Shown piece by piece: positions 24,860 through 36,577 of a DNA stretch of 64,000 bases (position 1 is its first letter; every line of letters starts with the position of its first letter). This DNA comes from Diabrotica undecimpunctata (lineage: Eukaryota > Arthropoda > Insecta > Coleoptera > Chrysomelidae), in assembly GCF_040954645.1 (NCBI RefSeq), contig NC_092806.1, positions 75,580,141 through 75,644,140 of the forward strand. The letters run 5' to 3'. Position numbers and translations under genes: made by a program. A model generated the notes under the pieces. The model was given only the letters and a program-made list of their open reading frames with translations. It was not told the DNA's origin and did no database searches.

Positions 24860-26096
24860 CCGTGTTCTTCTTTTATTTAAAATTAAATCAAATTTTGAAC
24901 TTGTGTTCACATTTACAATATTTTATGAATATAGTGGTTAAGTTAGGATATACATGGCGATGGTTTTTCCACCATTGTAATGGACTCTCGATACAGGTGT
25001 ACGTTTAGATAAGTCATGTACAGTTAATTGATAAAAAATACTTAAGTCATCTTTATCGGTTTCTTTTTCTTGTACTGGTTGATTTTCAATAGTACAATCT
25101 TCTTGTTCTTTAATTATAGAAGTAACCAGCTTCTTAACTCTTTCTTTTGTTTTTTTAGCTTAATTTTTATCAGAAAATCGATGCACTTTAAATCGTGAAT
25201 CCATAAATGTACATAATGAGAATGTGCCACACTGTTCTATCCCTCTAAATCATTTTGCTAAACCCGATATTAGTAATTGTACTACGTCGGATACTATGGA
25301 TGTAAGGTTACCGTTTGCTAAAATTTTATTGCAAGATTCTTGCAGGCAGCGTACCATAACAATCACTGAACTACCCTTCAAGTATTTTTGACCACTCATT
25401 GTACTTGTTATTTCTTTAAAAGGTTCTACCTAGTTTCCACGTCTTGGATTGGCCAAGATAAGGTACTTTTTTTGAAATGTGTTTTTTGCCGAATTGTCGA
25501 AAAAATACTTTTTATTTTATCTATTTGTACACGACAGCATTTAAGTGCGTCCTCCACCAATAAATTTAACGTATGAGCAAAACAATTTAAATGTTTTCAT
25601 TCCAAAACATATTTAATATCTTTGACCATATTTGAGGCATTATCAGTTACTGCAAAATGTACTTTTCGTTTTAGACCCCGCTGATTAATAATTTCACTAA
25701 TTTCAAAAGCGATGTTTTCTGAATTCTGAATAATGGCAGCAGCCATATAAAACCGTTTTCAATTCTAAATTTTCGGTTAAATATTGTCCTGTTAATGCGA
25801 TGTAACTCTCAGTTACTCCAGATGTCAGTAGTAATACAGATATTTTCTACTTTTTTAACAACTTGTGATCTAATAATTTGCTCAGTTTTGATATAACATT
25901 TCTAAAGTAATGAACCTGACAAAGTTTTTCTTGTTGGCGGTTTATATCCAGAAATCCACCCTGCAAACTTTTTAAAAGCTCGTTCTTCAACTATGGAAAA
26001 CGGATGAAACGAGTCTTTGCATAGGTTTAGTAAATCCATATCTATTTGTTTCTTTTGTTCTAAACTAATATTTTTATTAATGGAAGTATCCATCAC
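24860..26096 (-). pseudogene. hAT transposase pseudogene (ZBED-like)
   Basis: The upstream piece (26096-25905, minus) reads LEQKKQIDMDLLNLCKDSFHPFS then PPTRKTLSGSLL, the N-terminal core of hAT transposases. Next come ENICITTDIWSN-like residues (catalytic region near 25840), IWSKILN-type fragments, and the C-terminal dimerisation domain broken at 24900-25000 (LTTIFIKY, then KRRTRLT and VEKL-FLNVNLDDSRF). A CPLQWW block expected before LTTIFIKY is deleted here but is retained in the inverted copy at 26640. Frame is lost many times. Confidence 0.75.
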
Positions 26097-26339
26097 CTTC
26101 GAAAATGCAGATCAATCGTAAATCGAAACTCATTCATTAATCAGAATACCTAGTTATTTTATTTTCAACGTTAACCGATAGCCCGACTGTCCACTGTCCC
26201 GAAAGAGTTTTGTAGTAGTCTCCCAGATCAACCAATCGTCCTCGTCGACGTAAAGTGTTCGTTGCTCCTCTGTTTACGTCTATACAAAACGTAGTTTTTT
26301 TGAATCCACCATCAACTAGTTAGCTTACCAGTGAGAAAC

Positions 26340-26885
26340 CTTAGATTCGTAAATGACAAATAATGATTTAAAATGCAGGGATTTTCTGATAAAAATGAAG
26401 GTAAAAAAACAAAAGAGTTAAGAAGCTGGTTACTTCTATAAAAAAAGAAAAAGAAGATTGTACTATTGAAAATCAACCAGTACAAGACAAAGAAACTGAT
26501 AAAGATGACTTAAGTCTATGGTGTATTTTTGATGAATTGGACATGACTCATCTAAACATACACCTGTATCGAGAGATATAAAAGAAGTCGACATGTATTT
26601 GTCTGATATATTACCCACAAAAAAAATCGAACGGAGATTGGAACTGTCCATTACAGTGGTGGAAAAACCATCGCCATGTGTATCCTAACTTAACCACTAT
26701 ATTCATAAAATATGTAGTATTGTAACAAAATCTGTTCCTTGTGAACACATGTTCAAAATCTGGTTTAATTTTAAATAAAAGAAGAACACGGTTAACAAGA
26801 AAAGTGGAAAAACTTTTGTTTTTAAATGTCAATTTAGACGATTCGCGATTTAATAATGTGTAATGTAAATGTAAGTACTATTTGT
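26340..26885 (+). pseudogene. Inverted copy of hAT transposase C-terminus
   Basis: Plus strand: CPLQWWKNHRHVYPNLTTIF (26645-26705), then SKSGLILNKRRTRLTR and VEKLLFLNVNLDDSRF ending near 26855. This is the hAT C-terminal dimerisation domain. The copy carries the DMYLSDILPT segment missing on the left arm, while the left arm keeps sequence missing here, so the arms decayed independently after duplication. Confidence 0.75.
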
Positions 26886-27131
26886 ATATTTAAAATGTCA
26901 ACGACCCACCTCTAGTTTCTTATATTAGGATCGGAACTAGAGATATGTAAAATATCTCTAATCGGAACTAATCGTCTCACTAATGGGCAATGGGCGTCAA
27001 TAAGAAATATGGAGGGGAGACCAAGGGGAAATATGATTGTTATCTTTGTCTATTCGCTGAAAATATGATTTTATATCTGTGTTAGATATCCTGTTAAATT
27101 TTACCATACCGGCCATAAACTTTTACTTACA

Positions 27132-27134
<3 letters not shown>

Positions 27135-27186
<52 letters not shown>

Positions 27187-27187
27187 T
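27135..27187. repeat. (TA)n microsatellite
   Basis: TA array right of the 24021-27134 element. Confidence 0.94.
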
Positions 27188-27199
27188 GTATTTGAATAT

Positions 27200-27990
27200 G
27201 TGCGAATACAGGGTATGGCCTCAACTCCGACACAGCACGTCTCAATGACAAATAGGGGACGTCTTATATAAAAATAGAATATACGTGAATAAGGTACAAC
27301 CAAAGAAGCACCCGTGGATCAACTGATAACATTGTATGGGAGCGGCAGCTTTATCATTACTGTAGATTTGTCAATTGAACATGGCACAGGCACAGACACA
27401 CACAAACACACACACACATACACAAAAAAACTCTCATCATGGTCAATTGGCATATCACAGACAACGGGGCCTGTCGTAAGAGGCGACTAATGGGAAGGAA
27501 TGAACAGATGGATACTTAGAGACCTTGGGAGACTTAAGAGTGGAAGAGGAGAGCTCCTCGGCGGTACCTGTCCACGTGCGAGGTCGAATCTTGACCTGCG
27601 TCCACCTTTCCGCCCCGGGAGGGATAACGGACGGGTGTTCGTACCGCAACACAAGTACTACGGGGAGGGTGGAGCCCAGCGATGCTCCTTGCAACGCGCC
27701 ACCCTCAAATGGTGTCGGACTCGTAGGGGTTAGTGGCTAGCAAAAGCTCGTATGCCGAAAGGCCAGGTAGACCTGGGTAAGGCCGGCATTTATTGTCGGG
27801 GTACACGAATTTCATCATGTATCACTGTCCCAAATATGCAGCCAAAAGGTGTTCCGAGAGGAACAGGCTTTGCACAAAGTAGCAAAGAAACGTCTCTCCG
27901 ATGCTCAAAAAAGAAAGATGACGAGAGGTAAAAATGGCTGCTGGGAAATGGACCACAGCAAATCATCATGAAACCAAAAAAGGAGTACCC
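27200..27990 (+). other. GC-rich block, probable LINE 5' region
   Basis: Markedly GC-richer than its surroundings (27460-27790). It contains ggcctgtcgtaagaggcgac, a phrase I associate with untranslated regions of several insect LINEs, and a short CA repeat at 27373-27430. Open frames here have no recognisable domains. It precedes a LINE RNase H region, so it may be the same, internally deleted element. Confidence 0.4.
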
Positions 27991-27993
27991 GCA

Positions 27994-28685
27994 AAACCCG
28001 CGGGTAAAAAGAGACCACGACAGAATACTATTATCCACCTGCAACAAAGGGTTGCTAAAATACCAAGGAACTCTAATGAGCGGACATAAAAGTGTTACAC
28101 TGATATGGGCTTCAGGTCATCGGAGAACATATGGCAATGAAAGAGCTGATGCACTTGTCAGAAGAGCATCAGCTACAAAGTACTTCGGTTAAAGCCAGCC
28201 GTGGGATCTGAAGCCAACACTACTCACACTAGGAAAATATACCCAGCCAAACACATGGCAAGATATATATTGGACGGACATGTGCAAATAGGGCTGAAGT
28301 ACAGCGGGAAACAAGCAGGAATGAGCTGAGTCATAACAGGGTTACTTACTGGACTGCCAGTTAAGGGACACCTGCATATGGGACTGGTTCATGGAGACTT
28401 GAGCTGCAGACTCCGTAGCAGATAAACTGAAACAGTCAACCAAATCTTACAAGACTGCGAGGCATTCGATCGCAGGCAGCAAACACTTTTCGAGACAACG
28501 AAGTGACTCCAAATATACACGATACCCATCCCTTGGACCTTTATAAGCTAGTACAGGGTTCCAGAATCTTGGACTGTGTATCACAAAGGAATGGAAGATG
28601 TACAATAAGCCAATTGGCTTCAGTACGACCAGTATATAACAGATGGTTTCCAGAAAAAAAAAAAGATTTTATTTTGAATGATTAA
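27994..28685 (+). pseudogene. LINE RNase H and 3' end remnant
   Basis: The frame at 28050-28190 reads SVTLIWASGHRRTYGNERAD then ALVRRASATKYFG, the conserved C-terminal RNase H motif of I/R1-group LINEs (GHxGxxGNExAD). Downstream shifted frames carry the usual cysteine/His tail (HLHMGLVHGDLSCRLR, QILQDCEAF). The RT is absent; stops interrupt from 28190 onward. Confidence 0.65.
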
Positions 28686-28689
28686 AAGT

Positions 28690-29105
28690 AATCTCTATTC
28701 TTGTTCTTTGCTGCTAAAATTATTCTTTTATTCAACCAATTGTAATTTTTGTGTCAAGCGATGATGTTTGGGAACACTGAGTTCGTCCTTCGTTGAGACA
28801 AAATGGCAAAAATTCGGCGGAAACGAAATCAAACCATTCCTTTCGTGGACAGGAATACGGCCATTTCCGATAGCTAGCAATTGCTTGGAGAACTGTTCGA
28901 CAGAAATATCGTTTAATAATGCACCTTTCTTGTGTATCGTCAGTTAGTTTCATTAGCTTATCAGGCACTTTCTTATATTGTGGGTTCAATATTGGTATAG
29001 TGGTTAGAACTAAATGGTCCAGTGCTTCTCAATCATATTCACTTTAACGTTCCAATTCTCGATTGAAACCGTCGCTCAATTCTCGATTGAAACCGCTGCT
29101 CAATT
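28690..29105. other. Unassigned; short tandem duplication
   Basis: An 85-codon minus-strand frame (28989-28732) has no similarity I can name. At 29050-29105 the segment caattctcgattgaaaccg is duplicated in tandem (unit about 25 bp). Confidence 0.4.
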
Positions 29106-29109
29106 CACG

Positions 29110-31175
29110 ATTTGGCGATAGCATTCCTACCTGATCGGAGGGCATTCACCTCGTTTCATTGTGAAGGTTACATGTGTTGACTTGGTCTCATTTACTCTAA
29201 TTCGTCATTTTTTTAGCCAATTTTATTTAGGTTTTCTTGTAAATTTACTGATGCTTTTGTGATATTAGAGTCCACGGTCAGTATTGCGGTGTCGTCTGCA
29301 AAAGTAGCAACGACTGATGGATGGGAGGCCTGTAGTGAACAAGACAAATAAAATAGGTCCTAGTACGCTTCCTTGTGGAACACCTGTTTTGATAGTGTGG
29401 AGCTGAGTGTATTCATCGTGCTGCTTTACCAGGAAGTATCTATCTGATAGGTAAGATTTTAGGAGTGGAAAGAAAGGATATGGCAATTGTTTCTTTATCT
29501 TTTAAAGTAGGTCTTCATGCTAAACCTTATCGGAAGCTTGACTGACGTCTAGGAAGGCTGCTGAGAGGCAGGACTTACTTTTCAGTGCGTAGGAGATTTT
29601 TTTTACTATTCTGTGCACCTGCTCGATTGTCCCATGCTTCTTAGAAGCGGGGCTTCTAAGTTATGAATCTCGCTAAAATTGTCGTTGGGATCTGGTTCGT
29701 TTGGTTAAAAAAATTTTACTAGGTGTTCAGCAAAGGCTGCGGCTTTTTCTTTGTTATCTCTGGCCCATTTACCCTGCATGTCTCTTATTGGAGTATAATA
29801 TTGTTGTGGTTGTTTTAGCTTTTTTGTTCTTCAGAGGCTGCAAGACAACTTAGGTAATCCTTGTTACCTTTGTTTTTGATATTATTTAGTAACTATGTTA
29901 GATCTTTGGTAGCTCTATTTGGTTTTGCTTTACCGCTTGGGCATCTCGATATCTGCCAATTTTTTCGTACCTGCCTTTTCTCTAGTATTTTTTGTTTAAC
30001 TGTAGGGTCAAGATTTTTTCCTGGTTTAGTGTAGTCAATAGTCGGGGTTGCTGCCCACGCTTTCCCCACGCTGCCCACCCATGCTTTCTGTATATCTATT
30101 GTGAATTATTTTGTTGCATGTTCTATTTCTTGCGGCGTTTTTAATGGAATTTGCAGATTGATTGTGTGCATCTAACTGTTCCCTAAATTCTACCCAGTTT
30201 GTTTTATGGTTATATAGAGTACTTGGTATTGTTCCATTTTGTTGTTTTTTTGGGGGCCAGTATATAGCAGATACTACTATTAACTCCGTGAAGTCATGAA
30301 TGCAAACTGTTATTGCCTGTAGATAATCTCGTTTATATCCTTTCATCATGGTTTATATCCTTTCATCAGTCCATCCATGCGCGGTCCCATCTGGATGTTC
30401 GGTATATATTTTCGTTACAGTTGACACATTTAACATTGGTATCTTGAGTTTTCCTAACGACTATCTGTGCATTTTACACAGCAAGGTTTTCTGCGAAAAA
30501 AATTTTTTGTGTGTCCATATCCTTCTCTGTTGGGGCGTGGTGCTTCAAAAACTACATTTGAGTGCATTAGATGTTTCGTTGTATATATGTCTTTGTTATT
30601 TTCATTTTGTTTTAGATCTGTAAAGAACATAGGTGGTGGTTTTTTAGTCTCTTTAATGTTTGTTGATGAGTAGATGTTCTTTAGTACTACTCTAAATGTT
30701 TTCATTTTGTTAGTTTTATATGTATGATATTGCGTGTTTTTCTCCTTTAGGGCTTTTATGATTTTAGAGTAAGTTTTTCCATCTTCAACCTGTATTTTTA
30801 CCTCCTCAGTACCGGCTTTAATACTGTATTTACCTGCAATTTCTTCACCTAACAGTGCCATGAGGGGATTTATATTTTCTACTCTAGTGACAAATATTGG
30901 TGGTGGTTTGGGTTCTTTCTTGGTACTTTCATCTGGTATTTCCATAGTTTCTTTTTCTGACTCTTCACTGAGGCTACTAAATCTATTTCTTAGCTAGTAT
31001 TCATTGAGTTTAGTTTGTCTTGTGGATTTTCTATTTTCTTCCTCTGGACTTCTCGGGCGTTTCCTACTGGGAACTACATGTCATTCGTTATTAGGGTTAG
31101 GCGAAGGTAGTGACGGAAATGAGGTAGAATATGGCATTTGGTTTGGTATGACATTTATGACAATGTTTGATTTAT
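29110..31175 (-). pseudogene. Jockey-like LINE, internally deleted
   Basis: Minus strand. ORF1 (31175-30454) holds a RKRPRSPEEENRKSTRQ basic N-terminus, an RRM-like middle (KMKTFRVVLKNIYSST, MFFTDLKQNENNKDIY) and the start of a zinc-knuckle segment (GYGHTKNFFRRKPCCVKC). ORF2 then appears as an endonuclease scrap (AITVCIHDFTELIVVSAIYW), the linker to RT (EFREQL-A, then QKAWVG-like and PTIDYTKPG), RT blocks with a disrupted SAAFLDVRQASDKV, SYLSDRYFLVKQHDEY and GVPQGSVLGPILFVLF, and ATFADDTAILT in a shifted frame near 29290. Much of the endonuclease is missing. The family matches jockey-like elements from beetles as I know them. Confidence 0.75.
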
Positions 31176-31189
31176 TATCTTCTGGTAAC

Positions 31190-33546
31190 CGGTGAATTGC
31201 TCGAACGCAATTACTCGAAATCAATTAATCGAAATCAATTACTGCGAACACTCACCAACCCGTCCGGCAAGCGTGATGTTTTAATGCCAATATACCCGTC
31301 AAAACACAACATGTTGAACTTGAAACAAAATGGGACGATACCCCAGGTGGGTAGACCTAGCAGCTCAGAATCCCACACCGGAAAACCGGTCAGCCTCACG
31401 GATTCTGGGGGAGGCACAAGCTCAACAAAACACGCCAAAAAGACATACGAATAAACAAAAACAGTTACTACTAGCCACATACAACATCCAATCTATGGCT
31501 AAAGATGAAAAGGTCTACGAGTTAGAAGAAGAACTATCCAAGATAAAGTGGGATATTGTAAGACTATCAAACGTGAAAAGAAGAGGCGAACAATGCATAC
31601 ATCTAAACTCTGGAAATCGCCTATACTATACAGGGAAATAGACGAAACATATGGTGGAGTAGGATTTCTTTTCAAAAAGTATCTCACACCATACATTTTT
31701 ACATATAAAAGCGTTTCTGATAGAGTAGCTTATATTATAATGGACCTAGATCAAGGTTATACAAGTGTATGCTCCCACAACAATACATCAGGAAGAGCTA
31801 GCTGAAATGTTCTACGAAGATTTGATAATAGCATTAGAAGAAAATGATACAAAGTATACCATCATTATGGGAGATTTCAACGTAAAATTGGGTAAAAAAG
31901 AAGAAAATACTGAAACTAAAATAGGGGTGCATAGTTATGGCACACGAAATGAAAGAGGAGAAAACTTATATAACTTTTTAGAACAACAAAATTTATATGC
32001 CATGAACACATACTTAGAGAAACCAGCAAACCGAAAATTGACGTGGATATCTCCCGATAAAAAGACGAAAAACGAGATCGAATACTTCTTGTGTGGGAAC
32101 AAAGACATATTTGAAGATATAACTGCTCTCAATCGATTCACAACTGAGAGCGATCATCGCCTTTTAAGAGCAAGGATTCTTATTAAACAGACGAAAACCA
32201 GTAGAAACAGGCCACATAATTATTCTAATCCGATAGATCAAACTAAAATACGACAAAAGGGAGATGAGTACAGAGAAGTCTTAAGAAAAGAATTTGTAGA
32301 ACATTAGCAACAAGAATATTCCCACATGAACACAATTAATAAAGAAATGCAACGAAAGCTCTTGAAAGCAGGACTGACTGTTGCAAAGAAAACGAAAAAT
32401 AAAGAAGACAGAATAAGTGATGGAACAAAACGGTTGATGGAAAAGAGACGCACATTTCTAAGCGAAGGAAAGCGAAACACCAATGATTTCAAAGAATTGA
32501 ATAAACAAATAAAGAAGGGAGTAAAGGAAGATTTAAGGATCTATAATGAAAACAAGGTAGAAAAAATAATAGAAAAGAACCGAGGTCTGAAATGCTTAAG
32601 ATCAAACTTAGGAAAGCCTATAACAATCTCATTGAAGGATAAAGATGGAAAAGAAATAAGAGAAACGAACGAAATCCTAAAAGTTACTCAAACATTTTAC
32701 CGTGATTTATATTCCTGAAAAAAGAACCCAGATAACACTGCAAAGGAAGATCTTAAGAGAAAGATAACGAATGTCAACTCAGAAATACTCCTAACATAGA
32801 ATCTTTCGAAAAAAAAAACGAGCTATGGCACAACTAAAGAACAATAAGGCTCCGGGCCCAGATGGAATACCAGTTTGACAATACTTCTCTTTAAAAAGGA
32901 GACAGGGTAGATCTGAAGAACTATAAGCCAATCTCCCTGCTATCCCAAATGTGCAAACTGTTTATGAGAGGAATAACTAACAGGTTAACGTCGAAGCTCG
33001 ATAGCTATCAACCGGTAGAGCAGGCAGGATTCTGAAAGGGTTGCAGTACAGCGGATCATCTTCTTACAGTCAGAACGCTAATAGAGAAAGCCAATGAATA
33101 TCACTTGAACTTATACATTGGCTTCGTTGATTATGAAAAGGCATTCGACTCCATAGAACTTTGGGCAATAGAGAGAGCTATGAACAACTGCAGGATAGAC
33201 TTCCAATACAGAATACTCATACATAATATTTACAAGAAAGCTACAATGAAAATACAAAGAGATGTGAAAACCAAAGCTATACCAATCAACAGAGGAGTTC
33301 GCCAGGGAGATGTTATCTCATCAAAGCTATTCACACTTGGACTGGAAGATGTGTTCAAAGACTGCTCAGATAAAGAAATAAATATTAATGGAAGAAAACT
33401 GAGTCATTTGAGATACGCTGATGTCATTGTAATATTCGCTACAAGTTTCCAAGAACTACAGACCATGATGACGCAACTATTTCAAGCTTCGGAAAAAGTA
33501 GGTCTTAAGATGAACTCGGAAAAAACAAAAATAATGACAAATATAA
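31190..33546 (+). pseudogene. RTE-like LINE ORF2, 5' part
   Basis: Fragments in shifting frames: AP endonuclease (LLATYNIQSMAKDEKVYELE at 31465; then IIMGDFNVKLG at about 31862; RNERGENLYNFLE; WISPDKKTKNEIEYFL; TESDHRLLRARI), linker (GTKRLMEKRRTFL), RT start (NKAPGPDGIP-like at 32845), FVDYEKAFDSIELWAIE, NRGVRQGDVISSKLFTLGLE and LRYADVIVIFA, where the catalytic YADD has become YADV. It ends at NSEKTKIMTN, where gypsy element 2 is inserted; the rest resumes at 43912. Confidence 0.85.
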
Positions 33547-34912
<1,366 letters not shown>

Positions 34913-34932
34913 AATTGGCGCACCAACGTAAT
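34913..34932 (+). other. Primer-binding-site-like segment, gypsy element 2
   Basis: Directly after the LTR end: aattggcgcaccaacgtaat. Placement is right for a tRNA primer site. Related TTACAAATTGG(C/T)RCC strings are also found within the LTR end. Confidence 0.5.
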
Positions 34933-35305
34933 ATACTCTGAGTAATGCATACATTCTTGTATTTAGTTGAAACAATACTTTTATATTTTCTTGCTATTAT
35001 TATCTTTAACATTTTTCTTCCTATTTTGAGTAGTAAATTTATTAAATTTCAGTAAAAATATCTATTTTCTATCTTACTTACTTTTTTATACTTATTTTTT
35101 TTATCTAGTTTTTACCAACCTTTTTTGTCTGCTGGTTATCATTAACCTTGACAAGTCCATGTGTTGTTGGGTAGTGTTAAAACTTAATTAAATATAAAAT
35201 AGTAGTTTTATATTATTTTCGTAAATTTAATTATCTTTATCTTTAAAGTTGATTTGGTTACTTGTTGGTTTACATAAATTATTGTTTTTTAAATAATCTT
35301 ACAAA
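34933..35305 (+). other. Leader of gypsy element 2
   Basis: Non-coding AT-rich leader between primer site and gag ATG. It holds three TTATCT motifs (35101-35243), the same motif found in the 3' non-coding region. Confidence 0.6.
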
Positions 35306-36577
35306 ATGGCTACCATCAACCCTAAGCATTTGAAAACTGATGAGTTAACCTATGAGTTAATTATTAGAGATCTTGAGGTTCCTTCTACTGTCGATGAGAA
35401 AAGAAGAGTCCTTAGTGGAATTTTGTCTCAGGAAGCATCAGACAGAAGCTTCTCTGAAACAGTTGTCCCTCTTGAATTTGAGCAAGACCATAATCAGGCC
35501 TTGGCTACTCTTGCTGATTTATCTAGTATCATCGATGAATTTTCAGGTAGTAAGTCTGATTATAGGTACAAATGTATTTGTTCTCGTTTAACTCATTTGT
35601 CTGGCCGTGTATCTCGTCTGAAGACCACTTCTTCAACGCAGGAAACAGTCAAAAGACAGTTACGGAGTAAATTATTGTCAATTGAGGGTGTGCTTGTGGA
35701 AAAACTTAATCTTCCTTCAGAATCTACTCCAGTTAGGGTAGAATCACATACTGCATCTTCAGTAGTGAAGTCTGTGCCCATTTATAAATGGGGAATTCAA
35801 AAGTTTTCCGGCAAACAGCCTTTGATTCCTTTTCTTGAACAAATTGAGACGCTTAAAATCTCCAGGAATTTTTCTAATGATGACCTGTTTCTTTCTGCAG
35901 GAGATCTGTTTGATGGCAATGCTTTCACTTGGTGGCATAATCATCTTCTTAAAAAGACATTTCAGTCATGGTCTGACTTAGTTGCCGCTTTAAAGGAAAC
36001 TTATCTTCCGGCAGATTATGAGAGGAATTTGTGGGAACAAATTCGTTCTACAAGGCAATCTTTTCGAGAACCTGTATCTACATTTATCTCTAATTTTGAA
36101 GCTCTTTTCTTCCGTTTACCTTCTGTCGTTTCAGAGAAAGATAAAGTATCTGAAATTAGACGTGGTCTTTTGCCAGACTACATCAAAGCTTTGGCTTTGC
36201 ACGATATAGACACTGTATCTGATCTTACCTCTTACTGTAAAAGAATTGAGTCTGCGTTATCTATACCCCACTTTAATAATAATAAGAAATTTTCATATGA
36301 AACAAATTCACTTGATGAAATTTGTTGGAATTGCAACAAACGAGGTCATTTGTATCCTCAGTGCAGGTACCAGAAAAATAAATTTTGTTATGGTTGCGGT
36401 TTTAAGAACGTTATTAAGGCACATTGCCCCAAATGTTCAAAAAACGAAGCGCGAGGTTGTTCGATAGCGGACAGGAATCAACCTCATTGCAGTCAAATGT
36501 CTGCATTAAACCTAAAAGGGAAGAACATACCAGGAAAAAATTTGAAGAAAACTTCAAACAAAGGACAAGCAGAGTAA
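35306..36577 (+). CDS. Gypsy element 2 Gag
   Basis: Intact 423-codon Gag. Residues about 155-330 form a Ty3/gypsy capsid domain (KFSGKQPLIPFLEQIETLK, AFTWWHNHLLKKTFQSW, LKETYLPADYERNLW, VSTFISNFEALFF). A nucleocapsid region follows with a classical CCHC knuckle CWNCNKRGHLYPQC (about residue 336) and a second cysteine cluster CYGCGFKN..AHCPKC. It packages the genomic RNA. Pol overlaps its last 150 bases in the -1 frame behind an A AAA AAC heptamer. The start ATG is preceded by acaaaATGGCTA, a good insect context. Confidence 0.92.
   Translation: MATINPKHLKTDELTYELIIRDLEVPSTVDEKRRVLSGILSQEASDRSFSETVVPLEFEQDHNQALATLADLSSIIDEFSGSKSDYRYKCICSRLTHLSGRVSRLKTTSSTQETVKRQLRSKLLSIEGVLVEKLNLPSESTPVRVESHTASSVVKSVPIYKWGIQKFSGKQPLIPFLEQIETLKISRNFSNDDLFLSAGDLFDGNAFTWWHNHLLKKTFQSWSDLVAALKETYLPADYERNLWEQIRSTRQSFREPVSTFISNFEALFFRLPSVVSEKDKVSEIRRGLLPDYIKALALHDIDTVSDLTSYCKRIESALSIPHFNNNKKFSYETNSLDEICWNCNKRGHLYPQCRYQKNKFCYGCGFKNVIKAHCPKCSKNEARGCSIADRNQPHCSQMSALNLKGKNIPGKNLKKTSNKGQAE
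36439..36445 (+). promoter_or_regulatory. Candidate -1 frameshift heptamer AAAAAAC
   Basis: In the gag frame this reads TCA AAA AAC (A_AAA_AAC), the strongest known type of -1 slippery site. Re-reading after it opens the pol frame (KKRSARLFDSGQE). It directly explains the gag-pol overlap. Confidence 0.75.

Larger units (their letters stand above)
24552..26930. mobile_element. hAT element with inverted-duplicated 3' end
   Basis: Left end TAGAGGTGGGACGTTGA and right end TCAACGACCCACCTCTA are inverted repeats of hAT type. Both flanks also match as complements (taagaaac before, gtttctta after) instead of as an 8-bp direct duplication. About 500 bp inside each end are homologous in inverted orientation, both encoding the transposase C-terminus, so the right part is an inverted copy of the left 3' end including flank. 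The original 5' end was not found. Confidence 0.75.
24021..27134. mobile_element. TA-flanked DNA element carrying nested hAT
   Basis: Ends are inverted: CAGTGTAGGTAAAAGTTTAT then GGTCGGTATGG on the left, and the complement on the right (CAGTGTAAGTAAAAGTTTAT then GGCCGGTATGG), 31 bp with two differences. TA stands on both sides within TA arrays (24019-24020, 27135-27136). No Tc1/mariner transposase is visible between the ends; the interior is mostly a hAT insertion (24552-26930) and a short MITE (24281-24418). It is probably a non-autonomous Tc1/mariner-type element later used as a landing site. Confidence 0.8.

Noticed and set aside
26611..26832. Minus-strand 73-codon frame
   Set aside because: Antisense of the hAT C-terminal domain read on the plus strand.
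27500..27733. Arg-rich frames in the GC-rich block
   Set aside because: Overlapping frames on both strands without domains; composition effect.
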